NCBI GenBank assembly: GCA_014529385.2
Contig: CM043970.1
Span: 45,970,279 to 46,034,278, forward strand
Length of the DNA: 64,000 nucleotides
Direction: 5' to 3'
Source of the DNA: Adiantum capillus-veneris
Taxonomy: Eukaryota; Streptophyta; Polypodiopsida; Polypodiales; Pteridaceae
Below the pieces are notes generated by a model. The model worked only from the letters and a program-made list of their open reading frames with translations. It ran no database searches and was not told where the DNA came from. The translations under genes and the position numbers were made by a program. Of this stretch, positions 29,542 through 41,965 are shown one piece after another. Numbering within the stretch: the first letter of the stretch is position 1; each line of letters begins with the position of its first letter.

Positions 29542-32500
29542 TGATAACCATTTTTTGCCTATTCAAATTTCCATAGTGAGCTACTTCACCCTATCAAAAC
29601 ACTCAAACACTGTGGTTATCCTCACCCTTTCACTATACTTTCACTATGCATAGGCGTGTGTGAATTAGGGGACTTTTCTCATATCTCCTTAAAAACCCTC
29701 AATTAGCTAGTCACTCGGCTAGTTGAGCAAGATAAATAAATTAAAAAAAAAAGAAAAGTATACTATGGCCTTTTTGTGTGTAAATAACTCATTGTATAAA
29801 GGGCCTAAATATAGGAATTTCTATTATAATTATTTGGTATTTTATTTAAATATTTATATCTAAGTGTCTATTTTATTAGACATATGTATGCCTTCTTTTA
29901 TCCTCTTGCCCCATAAGTATAATTTTTTACCAATGTGTACATTCTCATAAATTTATATATATATATACAAATCACCCCCACATTTTTATCCTCACACGTG
30001 AAAACAAAAAAACGGCTTTTACTCCCTTGGTCACTTTTATTATATAATTCTCATTTACTTGCATATTTTTCCTCTTTCACTGAAAATAATACAAAAGAGG
30101 AACCATATCATATGATTCCGATATCTTTTTTCATATCCATAATTCTTTCATATTTTTTCATTATGTACTCATTATTCTAACACCATGTGCTCATTGTGCT
30201 AAAATCCAGGAATAGTCCATACACTAGTCTCACCATGTATATATTTCTTTATTTACCAATAATCCTCCTCTATGCATGTGTAAAGATAACTTAGATGCTT
30301 TGTATCGTGATATGACAAAGGAGGAGCTCACTCTTGGAAGCATTGTGCAAATTCAACAAAGGAGGGGGCCACTAAAAGACTTTTGCAGGCATAAACAACA
30401 GGCTTTGTGGTGAAATTTTTTGGCACCTATCTCCGCTCAGAATTTGAAGAAGTGACAAACAAACAAAATGTAACACACAATCTAAATAATCACCTCAATT
30501 TTTTGCATGATTTTTGGAGCTACCTTTGGTGAGATATGAATTTTATGGTGGACCTTAGTCTACTCACTTTTTCTCAACATTCACCCCTAGTCTTCTCTCG
30601 CTTATTTTCAAACTTCTACAAACAAACACACACACTCATTCCTCTCAATCCCTATTCAAGCCTTCAACTTCCATGGTTTCTCTCACCTTCCTCTTCATTA
30701 CCCTCCCCTCTCACACCCATAACTCTGTTTTGAAGCTCTACCTACATCCACCATTTCCATATCTCTCTTTATTACTTCTATATTATAATTTTATTCTACC
30801 CTTTCAAGAATGCATAAAAAATCAGTAACCTAACCATACTTAATCTCTGCAAAATGGGGATTTTTTATCAACAAAACTCTCATTCTCTTTGTGGTGACCT
30901 AAACTATGGCGGCAGCGTGAAAAGAAGAAGAAGAACAGCGGTCACTTTTGAAAATCTACGTATGGGTGAGTCCAAGATTCATCAAAGATTCACCATCTCA
31001 AGGGTACACCCATCTCATTCACTCCCCTTTTCTCATCCTTCAAGTCATTCTACCCATTGTAATTATATTACTAATTTTTTCTAGTGATTGCTAACCCTTT
31101 CTTGTAAATTGTACCCACTCTACTTTACCTTGGAGTAGGCAACCTCACACAAAAATCACTCACCTATCTAGAATCTTCTCTATGAACCCCCTCGTTTAAC
31201 ATGTCTGAATGAATAAAATGACCCCTTATTTTAGGATTTTTTTTCAAAATTGAATCTAAAACCCCCTTATTTTAATGTATCTTTGTTAAATTGCCTAAAT
31301 TTTTTGTATTTTAAAACACCTCCTATCAAACTCACGATATATATTAACATGATTATGTAGTACACCCCCCGAGTTAGCATCATCTCCATCTTTAAGTTTA
31401 TCATGCTGGAGAGAATTAACCTCTTTATGGCTTTCAAATGTTTAGGCTTCACACCTCATAACATTGGGGTGTGTTATTTTGTTGATGGCTTTGGTGTGCC
31501 ATCTATAGTTGTGTACTATGTGATTGAGTCTCACAATGCAAGTAAGTTGTGTTATCTATAGAGAGTTATCAAAGAATTTCCTTCTAATTTCTTCTTTGTA
31601 TATTTGTCACTAGATTATTAGAATGATATCATTTTGTACTTTATAACTATGTGCTCACAAATTCTGTTGTTTACTTACAGATTCAACTTATTTTGCGAGG
31701 ACATCAGCAAGCAACCATGTCTAGAAATGGAAATCACTCTATTTTTGGTCCATGAGGAACTTTCACTACCATGTTAAAAGATTTTGATAAGAATAGTAGG
31801 ATTTGTGTAGAATCTAGAACCGATAGGTACTCTCTAGGAGCTCTTAGAAAATCCAACCATAAAGTACCACTATCTTCCCTGGTGTCATAGACACACAAAT
31901 ACTCAAGTGTATATAAATCTCTAGATGAGGAAGACAAATACCTGTAAGAGAAGCCTAACAGCAACAACATTGTCTCTATTTGTAATTATTTTCATGAGGT
32001 TGGATTCCTTTATAAATGCAATATAAATATGTGTTTTTTAAATGATGTCGTATTGGGTGAGAGTATTTAATTAGATTATTGGAGTTTCATATAGATTAGA
32101 GAAATATTGTTGACCTTTTTGGATATTTTGATTTACATGTAAGATGTTTCAAGTCTCAAGTCTTAATCACTCCACCATGAAGACATTCAAGCAATTTTTT
32201 TAGTTCTATTTAATCATTAATGATTATTCTTATTAAAGTGGATCATAACCTTTGTCAAGATGTCCTCATTTGAAGATGTTGAATATATATCATAGCAACA
32301 TTTCACAAGTTGAGAAAGCTAAATTCTTGCTTTCCAACATGTTATTGTTTCCATATTATGCATATGCCAAGCTTGACTTAGAGAAATGACAACTGAGATG
32401 GAGGTGTTTATGTATAGCGGTGACTTATTATTGATTCATGTTTCATCATACATATATCGTAAAGCCTTTGAGTTTCCACCTTTTTGACTAGGGTTGACAA

Positions 32501-33080
32501 GTTTTTGGTATCAAATCTTCTTAAATATCCCTATTCATTAGCTATTGGTAGCTATTTCTTTGGTATTGCTAAAGATGAAACCAATAGCTATCACCTTGTG
32601 AAAACTTTCAAATTGAGGATTTGATTTTTACTATGTAGCTCATTTGGATAGAGAAAATGTAAACATATATTATAGATACATGCATTGTTAACATAGAAGA
32701 TACGTACCACTCGGGCCTCTATAAACTGCAAATCAAGAAACCTTTGGTTGGATACTATAACAATAGGGGTCACATGTGGTTTTAAATACCAAAGAAATGG
32801 CTTTACCATAAAATTTCCAAGAACACGAGGTGGACACAAGGAAGTAAAAATTGGTTCCTTGTTTGGTCGATTTCTAGTGTTGAATGTTTAGTGCACAAGA
32901 TTTGTGAGGCCTTTGATCGGGGGTGTTCATTAAAGTATATGTAACATAGCACATGTGTTCAACAGAAGGGATTTTATATTCTTGTAAATTTACAGAAACA
33001 TGTGTAGATAAAACCTATAAGGGGTACTTTTAATCCATTCTGGTGAACGCACGTGATATAGGAAAATTTTACATAGTGAA
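29542..33080. other. AT-rich non-coding stretch; possible element F 3' LTR start
   Basis: TTAGGGGAAGGCTAA followed by TGATAACC at 29542 could be F's polypurine tract and LTR start. No second LTR copy is present to confirm it. At about 30300-30420 a short Gag-like reading (LTLGSIVQIQQRR, then PLKDFCRHK) is seen, too short to classify. From 31200 to 33080 I see no gene, only AT-rich sequence with short chance ORFs on both strands. Confidence 0.4.
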
Positions 33081-33087
33081 TGCTCGG

Positions 33088-33290
33088 GGCCTTTGAACAC
33101 AGAGCAGAAAAGGGGAGATTGATCTGAGTACATCAAACACTACACCTCTATCTCATGGACATTCATTTAAAAAAGACCCCTAGGTACCCTCAACAAGAGG
33201 GGCCACAAGGGCACGCAAAATGGACAAACAGAGGCTATTTTGCACGCCCTTGTGACCCCTCTTGTTGAGGGTCCCTAGGGATTTAAAATG
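33088..33290. repeat. Hairpin-bearing module, copy 1
   Basis: It opens CCTTTGAACACAGAGCA, followed by a short G-run, GTACATCAAACACTACAC, then a long inverted repeat (33178-33222 with 33238-33280) built on CCCTCAACAAGAGGGGCCAC. A 110-bp lead-in near 32803-32915 is repeated at 33325-33440. Confidence 0.85.
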
Positions 33291-33432
33291 ACAAATACAA
33301 GAATATTTTAGTTGTTTCTTCATGCCTTTACCAAGACATTCCCAAGAACAGGGGGTGGACACAAGGAAGTAAAAACAGACTCTTTGTTTGGTTGCTTTCT
33401 AGTGATTAATGTTAAGTGCACAGAATCTATGA

Positions 33433-33600
33433 GGCCTTTGAACCACCTTTGAACACAGAGCAAGGGGGGGGAGGGGGGAGGGAGTCTTTCTTTGAGTATA
33501 GTAAACACTACACATCTATTTCATCCATGCATTAAAAGAAGCTTGTGTTTGCCATTTTAAGGTCCCAGGGACCCTCAACAAGAGGGGCCACAAGGGTGTG
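33433..33600. repeat. Hairpin-bearing module, copy 2 (one arm only)
   Basis: It has the same order as copy 1 (CCTTTGAACACAGAGCA, G-rich run, AGTAAACACTACACATCT) and one arm, CCCTCAACAAGAGGGGCCAC, at about 33569-33588. The second arm is missing. Confidence 0.85.
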
Positions 33601-33609
33601 CGTAGCACA

Positions 33610-33875
33610 GGATTTGTGAGTCCTTTGAACACATAGCAAGGGGGGGGGGGGGGGGGGGGTCTTGAACTCAGTACATCAAACAACACATCTTTATCTCATG
33701 ACCATGCATGAACAAAAAACAATTTTTTGCCATGTAAAGGCCTCGGGGGCCCTCAACAAGAGTGGCCACAAGGATGTGCAAAATGCCCAAACAGGGACCC
33801 TTGTTTGACATTTTGCGTGCCATTGTGGCCACTCTCTTTGAAGGCCCCTGGGGCCTTTACATGGCAAAAAATTAC
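33610..33875. repeat. Hairpin-bearing module, copy 3
   Basis: CCTTTGAACACATAGCA is followed by a run of 20 G (33640-33659). A long inverted repeat follows, with arms 33721-33785 and 33809-33873. The outer 19 bases of each arm pair perfectly. Confidence 0.9.
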
Positions 33876-33879
33876 AAAA

Positions 33880-35000
33880 TTTGGGGGTTTGAGCATAATA
33901 CAAGGTTTATTTTTGTTTTTGTTTTTTAGTGTTGAACTTTTAGGTTGTTTTCAATAACTTCTAGCTTTCAATCGGCTCCGAATCTGTCCGGGCTTGTCTC
34001 ACATGAATTCGTTCATCTCGTTGCGTTCTTCGAACATTGTGTGATGCAAAAAAAGTCATATCTTTCTCAGATTCTCCAAAAATTAATGTGCAAGTTGGCA
34101 ATTTTAAAAGAAAATGATGTAAAACAGACATTTCTTATTTTTTTCTTAATCTACAAGCTCCAACGAGCATTAAAACAATGGAATCTGAAAATATTCAAAG
34201 AACCAATGTTTTTCATTGTGTTAAGGACTGTATTTCCTACATACAAAACTTTCCCAAAATCTCGCCCTAACACCTCCAAAAGTGACTTCCAAGGAGTGCC
34301 TTTGGTTAAAATTTGAAATTGAAGGAAAACAATCAAAATGAACTCCTAGACTGTGTACAAACTTTAAAACAACCAAATTTTCCTTCAAAAAAATTTTATT
34401 GCTAAAATTTTGAAAATAGCCCCCCTTGGACTTCTCACAATGATAGATATCAAAGGGTTCGAGGAGAGATATGGTGTCACAAGTGCATGGTAGGAATCTC
34501 ATCGAGGTTTATTCAATAAAAGTCAAATCAAAACCACCAAAGGAAAGGAGGTTGAAACATCATATTCTCTATGAATAGTTCCAAACAAGACATTCATCTT
34601 GATGAGTGAGTGGTTGCAAACACCACAGATGACATAAGGTCATAGACTATTGCACCTATCCTAGAGATTGAGAAGTTAAGGCCAAATGAATTATGGAAAT
34701 CCATTAGGAACACAAAGGAGGGAAAAACAACCTATCAATCTACCCTTATTTCGAAGATAAAATTAGAGCATGAGCATCAAAGCCTAGAGTTCCAATCACT
34801 ACCTTCAAGACCTTTGATGATGGGTACAAGAGCTTTTTCCAAGTGGGAAATTGACTTTGTACGTCCTATAACTCCACCTGCCCATAGAACATATACAGAG
34901 TATATAATTCTAAGACAACAAGGTGCTAGGAACTTCCTACTTCACTAAAGCTGCCTCGACCCCTTTACATGCTAACCGAGCCCCGCGGTTCCCACTAGGG
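33880..35000. other. Non-coding stretch, LTR-like in style
   Basis: I see no supported gene. The sequence near 33960-34440 has the low-complexity wording of a decayed LTR, but no boundaries or second copy were found. Confidence 0.3.
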
Positions 35001-35768
35001 CCATGCCCAGCTTACCACCCTTTGGAGATGTGTTTTCATCATTGAAACCAAAAGTATTCTATTCCTTCTTAAGAAAACTATTGCTCTCCCAAATTGCACC
35101 TTTTGCAGGTCTGTCTTTCCACTTAACTAAAGCTTAATGATGCACATGATGCCAAGTTTGTAAATCATGATAGTCAAGAATGCATTCAAGTTCATGTGGC
35201 TAGGTTAGATGTTCAATGTAATTGACCAAAATTTGATGATCAATTACATTGTAGTCCCTATGCAAGAATTTACATAAACAACTTACATGAAAAAATTGAT
35301 TAATATATACGAGAGTTCACACGTGGAGAAAGTTTGTAGGCCATATCTCCAACGCTTGTGTATTTTCAATGGCCCACAACACCTAGAAGATAAGTCAAGT
35401 GTTGGACCAGTTTTTTAACTTTTTGAATGTTTTAGAACACATAAAAATACCTCTTCTCCTTCCATGAAGGTAACTTGTTGACATTTCTCATCAACATACC
35501 TTTTGTATCGATCTTGTGCTTGTCAAACATCTTGATGAGCAATTTTCAAACATATCCATATGATCTTGGCTAAAGTCCTTGACTTGCTAAATTTTCTCGA
35601 TAGCCATTGTACTTGGTGATCTAGGTTGAAAACATACATAAGCATGAAAGGACTAAAGCATGTTGTAACATGCTTAGCACTATCATAAGCAAACTTCAAA
35701 AGAGAAAGATCATCTTCGCAATTGGATTTCTTCTTGCTAATGCATGCTTGTAGCATATCCTCTAGCAC
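35000..35768 (-). pseudogene. Gypsy integrase C-terminus and chromodomain remnant (element G)
   Basis: On the minus strand, 35768-35523 reads MLEDMLQACISKKKSN then LSLLKFAYDSAKHVTTCFSPFMLMY, the end of a Ty3/gypsy integrase core. Downstream (35520-35400) comes a DRYKRY-type linker. At about 35135-35080 a chromodomain piece (KALVKWKDRPAKGAIWE) is readable. Frames are broken between the blocks. The part of the core with the first two catalytic Asp is deleted between 35768 and 35897. Confidence 0.8.
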
Positions 35769-35896
35769 TTTCTTAGCTCGTTCAATCTACCCATCCATTT
35801 TTGGATGATCTGTAGTATTGATATTGAGTTGTGTCCGCGGGCATTTAAAAACAACCCTCTAAAAGCATAGTCTTGAACATACCCATGTAAACCTGG

Positions 35897-36169
35897 CTAG
35901 TAAAATTGTCTTCGTACGAATGCATAAGTTGTCTTTATTCTTGGGTACCCTACAGTGGGACTGTCATGACAATCATTAAGAATTTGGTGTTGAATGTCTG
36001 CATTTGTCGGTACACAAACTCTCCCCTTGTGGAGTAGGTACATATCATCTATGGAAAAATTATGCCATCTTTGCAGCTCATAACACAAAAGAGGAGAATT
36101 GGGTGCAGAGAAAATGGGCACACTACTAGCATTAGAGTGAAAAGGATCCCTCTTTCTGACATGGCTCAC
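35897..36169 (-). pseudogene. Gypsy integrase zinc-binding domain remnant (element G)
   Basis: The 90-codon minus-strand frame contains MYLLHKGRVCVPTNADIQ and CHDSPTVGYPRIKTT, the H2C2-type integrase N-terminal domain. It belongs with the core remnant to its left, in the same orientation. It ends with YAFVRRQFY, after which the frame breaks. Confidence 0.8.
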
Positions 36170-36414
36170 ACCTTGGAGTATGCATCATCATGCTCACATG
36201 TACACTTCAAAGATTCCAAATACTCACTTCAAAGTTCCATGAGAGAATAGAGTTTATCTTTATCATGTGACTAAGAGCCAAGGATAGCCAATCCAAGCAA
36301 GGTCTTGGTGGGAACTAAGCATGGAGACTCAACTAGCCTATAAAGGGGTCGAGGCAAGTTGGGTGGAGCAGCTCTTTCCTAGCAGGGCCTTAGCCGGATA
36401 ACCTTAGTCTTACA

Positions 36415-36692
36415 ATAATAGTGACTATAGATTATCTCACCAGGTGGGAGGCAAGTGGGTTGAAACCAAGGCCACACAAAAAAATGATGCAAGTATCACT
36501 ACACAGTTCTTATATGAAATCATCTTTACGCAATATGGATTAACCATTGAGATAGTGAGTGCTAAGGAACACACTTCCTAAATGAAGTAATCGAATATAT
36601 CTTGTATGAATTCATGATAATTCATCAAGAATCAACACCCTACCATCCTCAAGCCAATGGATAGGCCAAAAGCACCATCCTTACTATTGGGG
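36415..36692 (+). pseudogene. Gypsy integrase core fragment on the plus strand
   Basis: Across frameshifts the sequence reads DYLTRWEASG, ITTQFLYEIIFTQYGLTIEIVS, FLNEVIEYI and HQESTPYHPQANG, an integrase core of the Tat/Athila style. The second catalytic Asp region reads SAKE instead of the usual SD-containing motif. It is in opposite orientation to element G, so it is a separate insertion or an inverted piece. Confidence 0.8.
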
Positions 36693-36989
36693 TGTGAGCT
36701 TCGCCCCTTGTGTGTGAACACCTCTCCAAGTCATAAGCCAATGTGTCATCCATGTAAGAATAACCTATGTGAATTTTTGTAATAAACCATGTGTACCATG
36801 TGATGTGCTAAAGATCATGTGAAGGGTCAAGGGACAAGTTAGCATCCTGCCCTTTGGAAAAGAGTCAATCGTTCTTGGTGATGTGGAAACACCACTTGTG
36901 ATGCATTTTGTACTCACAATATGAACATAATACAAGAATTATCTCTTTCATCATGAGCTCATCTCTTGTATATCAACCATAACCTTTCA
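36693..36989 (+). repeat. Short LTR, probably copia-type
   Basis: This 297-bp segment starts TGTGAGCTTCGCC, ends CCTTTCA and is followed by a tRNA-iMet-type primer-binding site. The short length suits a Ty1/copia element. No internal coding region or second LTR was found, so the rest has been lost. Confidence 0.7.
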
Positions 36990-36991
36990 AC

Positions 36992-37004
36992 TTGTATCAG
37001 AGCC
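36992..37004 (+). other. Primer-binding site after the short LTR
   Basis: TTGTATCAGAGCC is the initiator-Met tRNA complement with one change (GG to TG at the start), two bases after the LTR end. Confidence 0.75.
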
Positions 37005-37311
37005 CTAAAAGTAATTAGCACTTCCTAATTCCCAATTCTCTCTACTTAGAATTTTTTTGACCTTGGCCATAGGGTAATCCATTCCTCAACAATTACATCA
37101 CAATTATTAGGGATATGTTCATGGACATTCGATTGATCCACTACCATCATTGTGAGATCGATTAAGTGAATAATTAGTGTGTGAGTATGCTCCTCTAGTA
37201 AGGCTTTATGCTTAAAGCACTTGTTCAATATTTTTACATTAGTTTTTGTGTAGATCATTTGCATTTAATGATCTCAATAAGCTCATGTTTAGCACTTGAT
37301 AATTTCCTAAC

Positions 37312-37312
<1 letters not shown>

Positions 37313-37348
<36 letters not shown>
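37313..37348. repeat. (GT)n microsatellite
   Basis: About 17 GT units, directly left of copy 1 of the 2.3-kb-spaced repeat. Confidence 0.95.
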
Positions 37349-37349
<1 letters not shown>

Positions 37350-37870
37350 TTGTTTTACCATAAATAATAAGACATAATTGAACTTTTACATTCAAAAAAC
37401 AACTGGCTTTAGAAAAACAAAAAGATAAGTACAAAAACAGCTCAGTATTAGAATTATTTTTGTACAATTTTTGTAAGAATGAGGTCTCATTCGAGTATAC
37501 AAATAGCAGATGAACTTCCCGAATAGTAAGTGAGTGTGTAATCCAGTGTAGGACAACTTGCCAAAGTCAAAAAAACCTTCCAAGATAAGTTAGAGTCCTT
37601 ACCTGCATCCATCCAAACAAGACAACAGATATGTTACCCTTGGATGTGTTTTACAGGTATCAATGGACTATAACAGTTGTTATCCATGTCCATCTTACAA
37701 ACTTTTATAAAACCTTTTACAAGCTAAGTCCATAGTAAATGTTTTTTTCAAAAAAGAACCCAAAATTTTCTAATTTAGAGAAGAATTTTACATCATTCTA
37801 ATTAGAAGGCCATCACCCCTTCTAATCCAAGTGTCAGAATCCTCCTACTTTTATTATCACAATTCATCTT
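37349..37870. repeat. Interspersed repeat R, copy 1
   Basis: It shares AATAAGACATAA, GAACTTTTACATTCAAAA, CATCCAAACAAGACAACAG and TCAATGGACTATA with copies at 39657 and 41966, and is the most diverged. It contains the hairpin at 37801-37826. On the minus strand all copies have CTTGTTTGGATG(A/G)ATGCAG followed by GTRAGGAC, which reads like an exon end and splice donor; no protein could be recognised. Confidence 0.85.
37801..37826. other. Conserved hairpin in repeat R, copy 1
   Basis: Arms ATTAGAAGG and CCTTCTAAT (9 bp) enclose an 8-base loop, CCATCACC. Confidence 0.75.
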
Positions 37871-39530
37871 CCTAGATTAATGAAAGCATCATCATATGAA
37901 GTTTATGCAATAGGTTTTCTTTAGTATATATAAAAGAATTCCTTTAATAGTTCCAATCCAGCCATAGGCTAGTTCAATGTTTGTTTAAAGTTGGGTACAG
38001 TTTAGGCCCACCATGTTATCCGAACTCACCAGTTTGCAAGTCACCTACCTTATACATTCTTATGGACAACCCAGGTGGCAAGAAGCCCTTGCTGAATCAA
38101 GTTAAGAACATGAGTCTAACCTTTTTTTTTAAGTTTATGCTACATAGTAACCAATTCCTTATGTGAATGAAAGAAGGAGATCCTTGTAGTACTTTTATCA
38201 CAACAATTTTAGCCATTCAACCAGTAACCAAAAGAAGTAGGACCAAAAACAACCATCTAACACCCGTATGCAATAGGGTCAAGCCCTATTTTCATCATAA
38301 TTACAAAACCATAATGCCCATGTAAATATCGAAAGGCAGTAAATCAACCAGAATTTGGGAACCGTCACAAAAGACGTCATGGAATGCAGTCATGGCAGCT
38401 TCCCATACCATAGTGATGTCAAATAACATTGTGCAATGATAAAACCCCTTTCTGTTCAAAAAACCAACCTAAGCAGCAGTCAATAGTAGCCCAAGACAAA
38501 TACCAAGTACCAAAGGGAACAACAACTTCTAGTGAGTAAGCTGAAAACGTAAAGTATTTCCCTTTAACCTGGTTATAAAGATATGTTAAGAAACAACAGT
38601 AGCATGCCACCTGGCCCAATAAAAATATTCACTACTGGTGTGCAAGGGTGGAACAACACCCCCCATTTCAAGTTCTCCATCAGTAAAAAACATAAGGTTT
38701 AACCAGTCATAGAGCAATAATCGATGCAACAAGGCACCAGTTAGCCAGCCAACCTGCAATCAAATTAGTAAGCACCAAAAAAATGTCTGTTTGTACCAGT
38801 TACCAGGGAAAAATCCGTAACCAAATCAGTGGTCAAACCACTGAACAGTAGTTAGTATGAAGGTTTTCATTTTGATAAAGAAACCAAGGTTTAACAGCGA
38901 CAATAGGTAGTAAGCTATACCAAAAAGAACCACCAATACGGCATCCTCAACAGAAATAATGCAACATAGATAGCAATTAGAACCCCAATATTGGGATTAA
39001 ATCCTTGCAGGAAAAATAACCCATTGTTTCTTACTATACTGTGTAAAAATCCCCTCAAGGTGACATGCCCGCAAAACAAACATATTTCCATAAAGTAGGT
39101 GCAAAAAAAACCCTCAAATAAAAGTTGCCGACCTATGTTACTTGAGTTGAGATCTCCATGCTTCAATGCAGTAGAGATACAGACACGCAATCACTTTCTT
39201 TATGCAAAAAACAGAGCACAAACAAAGTAAGTGAGGGGCACAAATGCGCCCTCACCTTTTAAATAGAGGAAGGAGGGAGGTCGCCATAACTGCATAGCGC
39301 ACAGATTTCCATGAGTGGAGAGATACCTAGCTGAGATGGTGAGGCCGCCTGCAAGGTGTAATGAAGAGGCGACCCAAGTGCGTTCACGGTCAAGTTAGCC
39401 CAAGGTAGTACCACGATGTAGCACTCAAGTTTTTACGAGGGCCATGCCCCATGGTGGAGACCATAGGCAGTAAGTTTCAGTAGAATCCCAAGAGTTAAGT
39501 AAGCTCAGGATTGCTTAATAGGGAGGTGTT
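37871..39530. other. Non-coding stretch between repeat R copies 1 and 2
   Basis: A minus-strand frame at 38915-39190 has no recognised domain. Near 39290-39470 the sequence is less AT-rich but I find no motif. No gene is supported. Confidence 0.3.
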
Positions 39531-39656
<126 letters not shown>

Positions 39657-39660
<4 letters not shown>

Positions 39661-40430
39661 TAGCTATTTTAACTTATATAATAAGACATAAATGAACTTT
39701 TACATTCAAAAGACAATTGGCTTTAGAGAAAAGGTAAAAATTAGTACAAAACAAAAACTCAGTGTTAGAGTTATCTTTGTACATGGCATATGAGAATGAA
39801 GCCACGTTCCAGTATACAATGTTATTGATCCAATAAAGAATTACTTCCCAAGTGGTAGGAGCAAGTGTACTATCTGACAAACAATAGCTTTAATCCAAAA
39901 AAAAAATCCAAGAAAGGATAGAGTCCTCACCTGCATTCATCCAAACAAGACAACAGATTCATTCGCCTTGGATGTGTATTGCAAGTGTCAATGGACTATA
40001 CCACTTATTATCCATGTCCAACTTACAACTTTTTAACCTTAAAACCACTGTCTGATGTGTTTCTGTCTTTCAGTCTTTTTGTTTTTTAATTTTGAAAAAA
40101 GATTAATTAGCTCATTTTTTGATATGAATTGTATGTATGGTTTCTATATAGCCCAACTTATAAGTCCATAATTAGATAATTATCATACATATCATTTTGA
40201 TCAAAAGGCCATTACCCCTTTTGATCCAAGTGTCCTATTTGAACCCATAGGTTAATTTTTCATATTTTTGTTTTTGTCATATTTTTAGGCCAAAAAATCC
40301 TAAGTGTCATAAAGCATAAAGTAAACTCATTTAACAACTTGGGATAAGTACCATTACTTTTGGTTTAAATAAAAAACCAAAACTTTGTAGGATCTCATGG
40401 GTATATCCAATCCAATTTGAGGATATCTAG
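39657..40430. repeat. Interspersed repeat R, copy 2
   Basis: It runs from TGTGTAGCTATTTTAAC to GGGTATATCCAATCCAA and is very similar to 41966-42735. It contains the hairpin at 40199-40226 (arms GATCAAAAGG and CCTTTTGATC, loop CCATTACC). Confidence 0.9.
40199..40226. other. Conserved hairpin in repeat R, copy 2
   Basis: Ten-base-pair stem and 8-base loop. Relative to copy 1, two stem pairs differ and both remain paired (T:A to C:G, G:C to A:T). Confidence 0.8.
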
Positions 40431-41530
40431 CATAAGCCCACGAAAAAGGTTGAAAGCAATTTGAGCAATGACTAATTTTGTGGCCTGGCCACCAAGCCAA
40501 GAACAGATGAGCGGCAGATGAAAGTCCATCGATTTTTCAAGAAAGAGCTGGTCCAAATGATCGAGGATAAACCAAATAGCATGGTAAAACAACATATTCG
40601 CATGAAGCTTTAAGGTCAAGAAATTTACAAGCACATTTAACATAAGGTCGAAACATTCCATATCGATTCTGTGTAGAAATTTGGATTATTTTTAGTGAAT
40701 TCCATGTTTCCCTTGTCCGTATGTATAGACTTGTATGTTTCCCTTTGTCCGTATGTATAGACTTGTATTAAAGAAGCACTTGGAGTGGTCTATCAGGTTG
40801 AGGTTGAAGGGACATTTAATGAGTTTTCCTTTGTCTAAGAGTTGGCCTCCTTTCAAAATTTTGTGTCTACAATCCTCAATAGTGGCGGTCACTAGGCTAG
40901 CCAGATAAACCCAAGTTTCACTAAGGATAGGTGCCAAAAAAACTTTGCTATGTAGAACCAAAAGCTGATGGTCTACACCAAATGATTCAATTCAATCTGT
41001 CTAACAAGAAGGAAAGGAAAAACCTTTGAAACCTTGGGTACCATCTCTAATAGGTTAGAGTCACTTAGAGAGCAAAGATTGTTTTGGAATTCCTTGACAG
41101 CCTCAAGAGCTGCACTATCTCTGCAAAAAATACCACTTGTTTGAGGGATAGATGGGGCCACACGGGCACTGATAAAGGATGGATTGAGCCCACATAATTT
41201 TTTCAAAAAGTTAGATAGTTTTGCTCCAGAAGAGGGAAAAAAGACAATCTCTTGTTGATATTGTATAGAAAGTATAGGCAATTGGGCTATATATAGGGAA
41301 ATCATATTAACTCCATCTTTTGAGTCCTTGTCCAAGGTAGTAAGAATCTTGACCCAATCATTAAAGGATAGCATATGTAAGATAGACACCTTTTTGTCAG
41401 AAGATAGAGTCGAGTCATATATTAATTGAGAAGCATCCAAACTGCTAATACATTTGAGGACAAGAGAGGTAGCCACAAAGAGGGGCTCAAAGGATAGTTC
41501 TAGGCCTTGCGAGAGAGAAAGGGTTTGCAA
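40395..41530 (-). pseudogene. Unidentified degenerate coding segment
   Basis: Three consecutive minus-strand frames (41530-40973, 40961-40692, 40661-40395; 185, 89 and 88 codons) read like parts of one protein rather than chance ORFs. They are rich in Leu, Ser and Ile, with helix-like stretches such as LSFNDWVKILTTLDKDSKDG, and end with LICSWLGGQATKLVIAQIAF. No ATG starts the first frame (it opens with TTG), and one-base shifts or stops separate the three. A 31-bp tandem duplication (40705-40768) also lies in it. There is no retroelement motif. It may be an exon of a large helical-repeat protein gene caught between two copies of repeat R. I cannot name the family. Confidence 0.45.
40705..40768. 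repeat. 31-32 bp tandem duplication
   Basis: TGTTTCCCTTGTCCGTATG and the following TATAGACTTGTA occur twice in direct succession, one copy with an extra T. Confidence 0.9.
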
Positions 41531-41965
41531 TAAACAGTACTAGTTAGTAAGCCGTGAATTATTTGTGGTAATAGATACGTCTAGCCAAAAAAGGTCTATT
41601 TCTAACAGCTAGGGCATTTTTAGGTGACCGGTCCTTTACTAGTAAAATCTAATTTGTTTTAAAATCCTTGTGTGTTTCTTCGGGTCGTAGTTTACCCTCA
41701 TGCGATCTGTCAACATAAAATGTTTGTGTTCCTGAACGAAAGTATATATAAGATTATACCATTAGTTTGGGCCTGCAATCCTTAAACCGGCAAGGTCAGA
41801 TACCATGTTAGCCATGAGTAGGAAACCAGAATATTGGCCTATATAGGACTACCTAACACCAGCCAACCAATGAAGTATTTATAGGCAGTGGTGGGTCCAA
41901 TCATGATACCAAGAAACAAGAGAATTCCTAAAGCCAGCGTCCTGGTTTTTACAAACCTTATGTAT

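Noticed and set aside
33088-33875. CRISPR-like reading of the repeated modules
   Set aside because: There are only three large, irregular units with palindromes and no regular spacers; the window is eukaryotic.
36250-36420. Possible RNase H tail of element G
   Set aside because: No motif could be read in any frame.
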